Below are positions 34,725 to 41,778 of a DNA stretch of 64,000 nucleotides, piece after piece. The notes beneath the pieces are model-generated. The model saw nothing but the letters and a program-made list of their open reading frames with translations. It was not told the DNA's origin and searched no databases. A program made the position numbers and the translations under genes. Position 1 is the stretch's first letter; every line of letters begins with the position of its first letter. Source of the DNA: a virus; IMG/VR virus record IMGVR_UViG_3300044811_000031, positions 1 to 64,000 of that record; one strand, 5' to 3'.

Positions 34725-36175
34725 GCGTAGAGGTTCCGACCATGACCGAGTTCGACGCGGTGACCGCGCGGGTGGATGCCCTCACCACGGCGGTCACCGG
34801 TATGGGCGCCCCCGCTCCCGACCTGACCGAGACCGTGTCCGCCCTGTCCTCCGCCGTGACCGGCCTGACCGAGGTGGTCGACGGCCACGGGGTCCTGCTG
34901 GGTACGGCCGTGGACGAGATCAACGACCTGGACGACCGCGTCACCGTCCTGGAGGGTGCAGCGAGCCCGGCCCCCACCGGCGTCGCCCCCAAGACCTGGG
35001 AGGTGGTGGTCAACGGCTACACGGACGCCGCCGTCCAGGCTGCCATCACCACGGCTCTGTCCGGTCGGATCGGCAACGTCGTCCAGCGCAAGGTGATCTT
35101 CCCGCCGGGCGTCTACAACCTGACGCAGCCGATCATCGACAGCGACACCGCCAACCACACCATGATCGAGGGTCTGACCCTGGAGGGCATGGGCTTCCGC
35201 TCCACCCGGATCAACTGGAACCCGGCGACCCCCGGCCCGGTCATCCGCGCCATCCGGCGGCTGCGCTTCTTCCGCATGGAGGGGTTCACGGTCAGCTCGT
35301 CCAACGCGGCCAACGAGTTCGTCTACGCGGTGAGCGACACCTCCGGTGGCTACAACCAGGCGTGGACCTTCCGCCACATGGAGTGGCAGGGCAGCTGGCT
35401 CCGGGTCGTCGGGCTCGACGGCGACGCCACCGCCAACCTCAACAGCGAGATGCTCTTCGACCGCTGCTCGACCGCGAGTGACTCGGTCTTCGCTGACGCG
35501 TTCTTCCGCTCCGGCGGCATCAGCGGCACCTTCAACCAGCAGAACCAGTTCCTCAACTACACGGTGCGGGACTGCTTCTTCACGGTGAAGAGCGGCACGA
35601 TGTTCCGCTTCGACAAGGGCGGCTCGATCACCGTCCAGGGCGGCAGCTGGTCGGCCGCGAGCAGCGCCTCCGGACCGATCACCTGGTTCCTGATGCCGAA
35701 CGACGGGGCCAACAACCGCTCCGCCTGCCAGCTCCACGTCGACCGGGTCCGTTTCGAGCCGAAGGCCAGCAACCACCTGATCATCGACTGCGGGTGGGGC
35801 ACCGGCTCCGTCGAGTTCAGCAACTGCTGCGATCTCTCCAGCCTCCAGCAGCCCGACCCCACCACGGTGAACACCTACAGCCTGCACCGCTACACCGCCC
35901 GCATCCCCTGGGGCTCCGGCGTGGGCGGCACCCTGCCGAGCGTGCGCTACGTCAACCATCAGGGCGTCGGCCATCACGCCGTGGTGGGGGTCACCAGCCC
36001 CGTCGGCCGGGGCGGCATCGTGTACGAGGGCTGCTACTTCTGGCGCGGCACCGGCGGCCAGAAGGCACCGGCGGCCGACGGCACTGCGGGCGCGGCCCTC
36101 ACCTGGACCGGGACGCAGCCTCGGTACGAGTTCATCCACTGCGACAACGTCGATGCGGCGAAGTCGTGGGTGTGA
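34721..36175 (+). CDS. tailspike-like beta-helix protein
   Basis: 484 residues from GTG 34721 (or ATG 34742). N-terminal coiled coil of heptads ('FDAVTARVDALTTAVTGM', 'DEINDLDDRVTVLEGA'), then a right-handed beta-helix of pectate-lyase type ('VIFPPGVYNLTQPI', 'IEGLTLEGMGF', 'FRMEGFTVSSSNA', 'VRDCFFTVKSGTMFRFDKGGSITVQGG'). Such proteins bind or cut surface polysaccharides. It lies between connector genes instead of after the tape measure. Confidence 0.78.
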   Translation: MSVEVPTMTEFDAVTARVDALTTAVTGMGAPAPDLTETVSALSSAVTGLTEVVDGHGVLLGTAVDEINDLDDRVTVLEGAASPAPTGVAPKTWEVVVNGYTDAAVQAAITTALSGRIGNVVQRKVIFPPGVYNLTQPIIDSDTANHTMIEGLTLEGMGFRSTRINWNPATPGPVIRAIRRLRFFRMEGFTVSSSNAANEFVYAVSDTSGGYNQAWTFRHMEWQGSWLRVVGLDGDATANLNSEMLFDRCSTASDSVFADAFFRSGGISGTFNQQNQFLNYTVRDCFFTVKSGTMFRFDKGGSITVQGGSWSAASSASGPITWFLMPNDGANNRSACQLHVDRVRFEPKASNHLIIDCGWGTGSVEFSNCCDLSSLQQPDPTTVNTYSLHRYTARIPWGSGVGGTLPSVRYVNHQGVGHHAVVGVTSPVGRGGIVYEGCYFWRGTGGQKAPAADGTAGAALTWTGTQPRYEFIHCDNVDAAKSWV

Positions 36176-36258
36176 TCGCCTACCTCTGGCATGGGATCCT
36201 GGACGGCACATGGGCCTGTCCCTGCGCCCACAGCCGCTGGCTGCGGAGGTACTCGTGA
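36172..36258 (+). CDS. 28-residue hypothetical protein
   Basis: GTG in a GTGA overlap with the tailspike gene, and its end overlaps the next start (CGTGA). Contains 'GTWACPCAHSRWLRR', a Cys-Pro-Cys-Ala-His motif. Coding is supported by tight overlaps on both sides. Confidence 0.5.
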   Translation: MIAYLWHGILDGTWACPCAHSRWLRRYS

Positions 36259-36758
36259 CCACCACCGGACCGCTCAAGTTCTACACCGTGGCGGAAGCCG
36301 TCCGCGTCGCGGTCGACGCCGCACTGACCTACTCCGTGCAGCGGTCCGGTGTGGTGCCGGGGGCCATCGCCTGGGACGAGTGCGACTGCGGCCTGCTCGC
36401 GGTGTCCACCGGCCGGGCGTACCTGAGCGACAACTTCCCCGAGGAGGAGACCACCCGGATCGGCCAGTGTGAAGCAGCATGGGAAGTGATCGAGATCGTG
36501 GTGCAGATCATCCGCTGCGCCCCCGGCCCGCAGGGTGAGAGCCAGCTCGCCCCGACCGTGGCCGCTCTGGACGCGTCGGCGCAGATCATGATGACCGACC
36601 TCCAGCAGGCCCTGGCCGCCATCGCCCTGTGGATCTGCACCAGCAAGGACTCCGGTCTGATCGTTGACGGTATGATCATGCCGTCCGATCCGCAGGGCCC
36701 CGAGGGCGACTGCGTCGGCTCCGAACTCCACGCCGTAGTCGCGCTGCCGAGGGGATGA
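36255..36758 (+). CDS. head-tail module protein
   Basis: 167 residues, GTG 36255. Helical, with 'AWDECDCGLLAVSTGRAYLSD' and 'EAAWEVIEIVVQIIRCAPGPQG', a pattern of actinophage head-tail joining/tail completion proteins. Exact role not fixed. Confidence 0.6.
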   Translation: MTTTGPLKFYTVAEAVRVAVDAALTYSVQRSGVVPGAIAWDECDCGLLAVSTGRAYLSDNFPEEETTRIGQCEAAWEVIEIVVQIIRCAPGPQGESQLAPTVAALDASAQIMMTDLQQALAAIALWICTSKDSGLIVDGMIMPSDPQGPEGDCVGSELHAVVALPRG

Positions 36759-37138
36759 TCTCCGTGGCCCAGATGAGGATCAACATCGACCAGACCGCCG
36801 TCAAGCGGATGCTCGATGAGCCCGGCGGTCCGGTGGCCTGGAACATGGACCGCCGGGCGAAGCGCGTCGCCACCCGGGCGCGGCAGCTCGCTCCCGGCAG
36901 CATGAAGCGCAAGATCACTACGTCAACCGCGAGCGGCCACGTCCGGGTCGAGTGCAGCCACCCGGCCGTGCTGTACGTCATCCAGGGCACCCGGCCGCAC
37001 ATCATCCGGCCGAACCGGCGCAAGGCTCTGCGGTGGTCCTCCGGGGGCAGGTTCGTCTTCGCCAAGCTGGTCCACCACCCCGGGAACAGGGCCAACAACT
37101 TCCTGCTCAAGGCCATGCGAGAGGCGTCCGGCCGCTGA
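36755..37138 (+). CDS. HK97 gp10-like tail completion protein
   Basis: 127 residues, ATG in an ATGA overlap. 'MDRRAKRVATRARQLAPGSMKRKI' and 'VLYVIQGTRPHIIRPNRRKALRWSSGG' are the gp10-family hallmarks. Acts at the head-tail joint. Last gene before the non-coding repeat copy 2. Confidence 0.78.
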   Translation: MISVAQMRINIDQTAVKRMLDEPGGPVAWNMDRRAKRVATRARQLAPGSMKRKITTSTASGHVRVECSHPAVLYVIQGTRPHIIRPNRRKALRWSSGGRFVFAKLVHHPGNRANNFLLKAMREASGR

Positions 37139-37141
37139 GGA

Positions 37142-37345
37142 GTTATACGGCCGTCGGGTGCCGCCTTGTTACCGGCTCGTACTGATCATGTCTTGACCAG
37201 GCGGAATGCCGAGCAGAAGAGGCTGGCCCGCTCGTACCAGGGTCTCCGGGAGAGGCCGGGAGAAGGGAACCTCCGGACTTTCCTACCCTACGTAGTAGTA
37301 ACTTCCCTGATAACTACGGATAGCTACCGTATACCTACGCTGGCC
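37142..37345 (+). repeat. dispersed non-coding element, copy 2
   Basis: Contains GTTATACG at 37142, block TGACCAGGCGGAATGCCGA ending 37212, block 37279-37303 (core CTACCCTACGTAGTAG) and block 37327-37343. Copy 1 has the same blocks inverted; copy 3 at the right window end matches the first half. It fills the gap between the gp10-like gene and the tail chaperone gene. Frames differ between copies, so it is not coding. Confidence 0.85.
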
Positions 37346-37399
37346 GCCGTATAGCGACGCCTCGGATCGAGTCCGGAAAGATCATGGTTTTCGACCGCC

Positions 37400-37405
37400 T
37401 ACGGT
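37400..37405 (+). promoter_or_regulatory. candidate -10 for leaderless tail chaperone transcript
   Basis: TACGGT ends seven bases before ATG 37413, with no RBS between. It would restart transcription after the repeat element. Confidence 0.5.
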
Positions 37406-37412
37406 GATCGGC

Positions 37413-37835
37413 ATGAAGGACTTCACCCGGGAACGCAAGAAGATCGAATTCAAGATCGATGACGACGTCTTCACCGCCAAGTCGCCGATCCCCGCGCAGA
37501 CGCTGATGGACTTCGCGTCCGCGTTCTCCTCCATGAACGAGGACTCCGCAGTGGAGGATCAGCTGGCCGCCTTTCAGGGCGTGCTGGATCTCGTGCTCAT
37601 GCCCCAGTCGCTGGAGAGGTTCAAGCAGCGCATGTCCGATGCCGACGAGCCGGTCAGCGTCGAGCAGGTCGAAGAGATCGTCAGTTGGCTCTTCGAGGAG
37701 TACGGGCTCCGCCCTACTCAGCCGTCAGAGCCCTCTGTACCTGGGCCTCCCGCCCCGGACTCTGGCATGAGCTTGACGGGGAACACGCCAGTCGTGGTAT
37801 CGACCTCCTCGGACTCCCCTGCGATCAGTTCCTGA
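37413..37835 (+). CDS. tail assembly chaperone (G-type)
   Basis: 140 residues from ATG 37413 (GTG 37404 is possible but lies inside the -10-like box). 'FKIDDDVFTAKSPIPAQTLMDFASAF' and 'VSVEQVEEIVSWLFEEYGLRPTQPSEPS' match actinophage tail assembly chaperones. The last 35 residues are low-complexity. The -1 frame is open across its 3' end and continues into the next ORF, the standard arrangement for a frameshifted G/GT pair that helps the tail tube assemble on the tape measure. Confidence 0.85.
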   Translation: MKDFTRERKKIEFKIDDDVFTAKSPIPAQTLMDFASAFSSMNEDSAVEDQLAAFQGVLDLVLMPQSLERFKQRMSDADEPVSVEQVEEIVSWLFEEYGLRPTQPSEPSVPGPPAPDSGMSLTGNTPVVVSTSSDSPAISS

Positions 37836-38071
37836 ACGTGATCTATTACGCCATGACCCAGCGCATCGGCCCCAAGGACGAGAACGACAAGCGGACCGAC
37901 AAGCAGATCCGCGACGAGCTGGACAACGGCCTCGGAGTGGTGCGGTGGATCACGCCCGGCGGGGGCACGGCCCCCGAGCCGGACGAGCAGGAAGAAGGCG
38001 CACCGCTGTGGTGGGCCGGTGAGGAGGAGGCTTCGCAGAGCTTCCTCGGGAGCATGGGGGTGATCCTCTAA
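37685..38071 (+). CDS. tail assembly chaperone frameshift extension (T-type, -1 frame)
   Basis: The open region in the -1 frame encodes 'LWHELDGEHASRGIDLLGLPCDQFLNVIYYAMTQRIG', a typical T-domain. No independent RBS or ATG is present, so it is most likely made as a G-T fusion by -1 slippage in the overlap before about 37735. I do not see a canonical heptamer; GGGGAAC at 37778-37784 is the best slip-like site but lies late. Confidence 0.75.
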   Translation: MALRGVRAPPYSAVRALCTWASRPGLWHELDGEHASRGIDLLGLPCDQFLNVIYYAMTQRIGPKDENDKRTDKQIRDELDNGLGVVRWITPGGGTAPEPDEQEEGAPLWWAGEEEASQSFLGSMGVIL

Positions 38072-38077
38072 ATGGCA

Positions 38078-38560
38078 CTAGCGCAGACCGGCACGCTTCG
38101 CTCGGGCGAACTCTCGTCCGCGCTTACGGATGCATGCGCGGCACCCTCGGCTGCCGTCCGGCCGGTCGTAAGTATTGATGTCGTCGTACGCGTGCCCGGC
38201 CGGGCAGCGAGTCTTGGCTCGCTGCCATGCCCCGTTAACCACGGAGCCGAGACCGCGTGCGAGGTTCACAGCCCGGGTGACAGGCTCTGTATGCCAGGGG
38301 TTCCAACAGGCTCTGTTCCGGCAGAGGTGGTCGAGGTCGAGCCCCTCGGGGATCTCGTCTCGCAGCTCCGCGTACGCCACTCGGTGCATGGACAGGAAGC
38401 GCCGGGTGCCGTCCGTCCGGCTACCGACCATGGCAATTCCGTAGCCCTTGCTGAGGTTTCCGGTCCACACCCAGCACAGCGGGTGGAGCCCTTTGATCAG
38501 GCACGGGACTTCTTTGGACCGAGCCACGATGCGGTCCATCACCGGAGTAACCTTGCGCAT
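38078..38560 (-). CDS. HNH homing endonuclease (reverse strand)
   Basis: 160 residues, ATG at 38560 preceded on its strand by AGGAGACGAC. 'LSMHRVAYAELRDEIPEGLDLDHLCRNRACWNPWHTEPVT' is an HNH_3 domain. The C-terminal 'CPAGHAYDDINTYDRPDGSRGCRACIRKRGREFARAKRA' is the zinc tail usual in phage homing nucleases. It sits backwards between the tail chaperone and tape measure genes, so it is a likely mobile insertion. Confidence 0.9.
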   Translation of the reverse strand: MRKVTPVMDRIVARSKEVPCLIKGLHPLCWVWTGNLSKGYGIAMVGSRTDGTRRFLSMHRVAYAELRDEIPEGLDLDHLCRNRACWNPWHTEPVTRAVNLARGLGSVVNGAWQRAKTRCPAGHAYDDINTYDRPDGSRGCRACIRKRGREFARAKRAGLR

Positions 38561-38584
38561 GTCGTCTCCTCTACAGACGGCGTG

Positions 38585-38610
38585 AGGTGTGCCCCTGGCC
38601 GGGCACACCT
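38585..38610 (+). terminator. terminator upstream of tape measure gene
   Basis: Perfect 10-base stem (38585-38594 with 38601-38610), 6-base loop, then CTATTTTA. In the plus direction this is a good intrinsic terminator, in the 5' flank of the reversed HNH gene. It would reduce readthrough into the tape measure gene. Confidence 0.75.
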
Positions 38611-38642
38611 CTATTTTACGTTCACGGGTGGGGTGATCTGAA

Positions 38643-41600
38643 ATGGCTCTCGGATCGCTTGTGGGACGTGGATTTGTGAGAATAGATGCGGACACCAAGC
38701 CCGCCAAGAAGGCCATCATGGCGCTGGGAGCGATCGGCTCCCAGGGTGGGCTGATGGCGATCAGCAGCGCGCTGTCCAGCGTCGCTGTCCCGGCCATCGC
38801 CGCCGTCACCACCGCTACCTTCGCCATGGCCAACAGCTTCGCCGCCGCCGGTGCGGCGGCCGGTATCTTTGCCCTCGCGGTCAAGCCTCAGTTCGCCGAC
38901 ATCAGCAAGGCCATGAAGGGCCAGGCAATCGCGGAGGACGCGAAGACCAAGGCTGCCGTCCAGGCGTCGCTCGCGCAGGACATCGCGACCAAGAACGGCT
39001 ACAAGTACGGCACCCAGGTCAAGATCACATCCAAGATGACCGCTGCCGCCAAGGACAAGGCGACGGAGTACAACCGGGCGCTGGCCGCCTCCGGCAGCGC
39101 GAGCAAGACCGCCACCAAGGCGCAGGCCCTGTACAAGCAGGAGCTGGACGCCATGCCCCCGGCCACCCGCAAGACGGCCGAGGCGATGCAGAACTTGAAG
39201 GACGACACCAACTCCTGGAGCCGGTCGCTGGCCGCGACCACGATGCCGATCTTCACCCGGGGGATCAACATCATCCGGGGGCTGCTGCCCAAGCTGACCC
39301 CGATCGTCCATCTGGCATCCGAGCAGATCACCCAGTTCATGGACAACTTCCGGGGGGACCGGGGCGGGCTCTTCGTCAAGTTCGGCAAGAACATGCAGCT
39401 CCTCGCCGGTGGCTCGCTGGGTGTGCTGCTCCGCTCTCTGAAGAACATCGCCCTCGGCTTCGTCGGGGTGATGAACGCCTTCGCCCCCATGGCCATGGGG
39501 ATGGGGCTGGGCTTCGAGAGCCTGACCAAGAAGTTCGCCACCTTCGGCATCAAGCTCCAGTACAGCAAGGGCTTCAAGTCGTTCATCGCGCAGGCCCGCT
39601 CCCTCAAGCAGACCAACCTGCTGAAAACCATCGGGGACCTGGCCAAGATCGCCATCACGGCGGTGCAGGCGATGGGCCCCCTCGCCGGGGTCAGCCTCAA
39701 GATCGCTCAGGCGTTCGCGTCCATGCTCGCGGCCCTGCCGCCCGCCGTACTGACCAAGCTCGTCCAGGCCATCGTGCTGGCCAACGTGGCGTTCAAGGCG
39801 TACGCCATCTACACCGCCGCCGCCGCCGGGGTCACCTGGCTCTTCAGCACGGCCAACGGCGCCAGCCGTGTACAGATGGCCCTCACCCGGATCGAGCTCT
39901 ACGCCTGGAACATCCAGCTCCGGCTGATGGCCATGCAGCAGGGCATCGCCGCTGCCGCGACCTGGGCCTGGAACGCCGCGCTCACCGCGTCCACCGCCGT
40001 GGTCAACTTCTTCCGGCTGGCCAACCTGCGCGCCGTGGCGTCGGTCATCGCCACCCGCATCCAGATCATCGCCCTGGCCGTGGCACAGCGAGCGGCAGCC
40101 GTGGCGAGCGCCGTCGTCACCGCCGCCACGTGGGCGTGGTCGGTCGCGATGAACTCCACCGGCATTCCGCTGCTGATCATCGCCATCGCCGCCCTGGTCG
40201 CAGCGATCATCTGGATCGCAGTGAAGACCACCTGGTTCCAGACCGGCTGGAAGTACACCTGGAACGCGATCAAGGTCGCGGCGTTCTACGTCTGGCATGC
40301 GCTGGAAGCCGTCTGGCACGGCATCACCGTCGGCTACGAGGCGATCCTGTCCGCCGCGCAGGCCGTGTGGCGCTGGCTGAAGTCCAACTGGCCATATCTG
40401 GTCGGCATCCTCGGTGGGCCGTTCGGCCTCGCCGTTGCGTACATCACCAAGCACTGGGGCCAGGTCAGGGACTTCCTCATCTCCGGCTGGCACTCGATCT
40501 ACAACAACGTCGTCTCCCCGATCATCCACTTCTTCACCGTGTCGATCCCCAACGCGGCCGGGCACATGAGGGACTTCGTCAAGTCGGCCTTCCGGAGCAT
40601 GGTGCTGTTCATCCTCGACCGCTTCGGGGATGTGCTCCACGGCGCGGCGCGGCTCTTCGGCTGGGTGCCAGGAGTCGGCGGGAAGCTCAAGTCGGCCGAG
40701 CGCTCGTTCCAGAAGTTCCGGGACAACGTCAACAAGGCCCTGGGCGGGGTCAACGGCCACACCGTCAAGGTGCCGGTGAGCTTCCGGACCATCGGCGGGA
40801 CGAAGGTCTTCACCCGGGCCAGCGGTGGCGCGATCGACGGTGTCGGCACGGAGACGTCCGACTCCAACCTCGCCCTGGTGTCCAAGAACGAGCACGTCTG
40901 GAGTGCCAAGGAGGTCCGGGGCGCCGGTGGCCACGGGGCGATGGTCAGCATGCGCAGGGCCGCCAAGGAGGGCAAGCTCCCCGCCTTCGCCCAGGGCGGC
41001 ACGCTCGGTGTGACGACCTCGGCCCCGAACTACAAGAGCGTCAGTTCCGCGATGTCCCGGGCGATCATGGCGGAGATCAACCTGCACAAGAAGGCCCTGT
41101 TCAACACGCTGCCCATGGCGATGCTCGCGGGCGGCTTCGCCGGAGGGGGCAAGGCCCCGGTCGGCGGCGCGAACCACTGGCGTGGCCTCGTCATCACGAT
41201 GCTCAAGATGGTCGGCCAGTCGACCGGGCTGGTCAACACGGTGCTCCGGCGCATGCAGCAGGAGTCCGGGGGCAACCCGAACATCGTCAACAAGTGGGAC
41301 AGCAACTGGAAGGCCGGGCACCCCTCCGTCGGCCTGATGCAGGTCATCGGACCGACCTTCCGGGCGCACGCCGGTAAGTACCTGCACACGGGGCCGTTCC
41401 TCTACGGCACGTCGGTCAACCCGGCGGCCAACATCTACGCGTCCTTCCGCTACGCCCTCGGCCGGTACGGATCCCTGGCCAACGCCTTCAACCGCAAGGG
41501 CGGATACGACCTGGGTGGCGTGGCCAGCGGCACCGGCCTCTTCCCGAAGATGACCAGCGCGCCGGAGCGGGTCCTGTCCCCCCGGCAGACGGCCGCCTTC

Positions 41601-41774
41601 GAGAAGTCGATGAGCGGTGGCTTCGGCCAGGGCGGCCAGATGGTCGTCCACATCCACCTGGAGAACCACGGGGTCATCGGCAGCCGGGCAGAGCTGGAGC
41701 AGTGGCTGGTGGACTCCCTGGACTCCATCGGCCGCAAGCACCGCGTGCCTGCCTCGTTCGTGAAGAACGGGTGA
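38643..41774 (+). CDS. tape measure protein with transglycosylase domain
   Basis: 1043 residues. Several hydrophobic stretches ('LALVAQ'-type helices at ~370-450, 'IPLLIIAIAALVAAIIWIAV' near 510), Trp-rich repeats 'WHALEAVWHGI', and a C-terminal lytic transglycosylase-like domain ~870-960 ('MQQESGGNPNIVNKWD', 'PSVGLMQVIGPTF', 'NPAANIYASFRYALGRYG'). Determines tail length and helps breach the cell wall. At about 1.5 angstrom per residue, the tail would be near 150 nm. Largest gene of the tail module. Confidence 0.9.
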   Translation: MALGSLVGRGFVRIDADTKPAKKAIMALGAIGSQGGLMAISSALSSVAVPAIAAVTTATFAMANSFAAAGAAAGIFALAVKPQFADISKAMKGQAIAEDAKTKAAVQASLAQDIATKNGYKYGTQVKITSKMTAAAKDKATEYNRALAASGSASKTATKAQALYKQELDAMPPATRKTAEAMQNLKDDTNSWSRSLAATTMPIFTRGINIIRGLLPKLTPIVHLASEQITQFMDNFRGDRGGLFVKFGKNMQLLAGGSLGVLLRSLKNIALGFVGVMNAFAPMAMGMGLGFESLTKKFATFGIKLQYSKGFKSFIAQARSLKQTNLLKTIGDLAKIAITAVQAMGPLAGVSLKIAQAFASMLAALPPAVLTKLVQAIVLANVAFKAYAIYTAAAAGVTWLFSTANGASRVQMALTRIELYAWNIQLRLMAMQQGIAAAATWAWNAALTASTAVVNFFRLANLRAVASVIATRIQIIALAVAQRAAAVASAVVTAATWAWSVAMNSTGIPLLIIAIAALVAAIIWIAVKTTWFQTGWKYTWNAIKVAAFYVWHALEAVWHGITVGYEAILSAAQAVWRWLKSNWPYLVGILGGPFGLAVAYITKHWGQVRDFLISGWHSIYNNVVSPIIHFFTVSIPNAAGHMRDFVKSAFRSMVLFILDRFGDVLHGAARLFGWVPGVGGKLKSAERSFQKFRDNVNKALGGVNGHTVKVPVSFRTIGGTKVFTRASGGAIDGVGTETSDSNLALVSKNEHVWSAKEVRGAGGHGAMVSMRRAAKEGKLPAFAQGGTLGVTTSAPNYKSVSSAMSRAIMAEINLHKKALFNTLPMAMLAGGFAGGGKAPVGGANHWRGLVITMLKMVGQSTGLVNTVLRRMQQESGGNPNIVNKWDSNWKAGHPSVGLMQVIGPTFRAHAGKYLHTGPFLYGTSVNPAANIYASFRYALGRYGSLANAFNRKGGYDLGGVASGTGLFPKMTSAPERVLSPRQTAAFEKSMSGGFGQGGQMVVHIHLENHGVIGSRAELEQWLVDSLDSIGRKHRVPASFVKNG

Positions 41775-41778
41775 CGCC

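Noticed and set aside
37166-37354. 62-residue open frame over repeat copy 2
   Set aside because: No RBS and frame not kept between copies.
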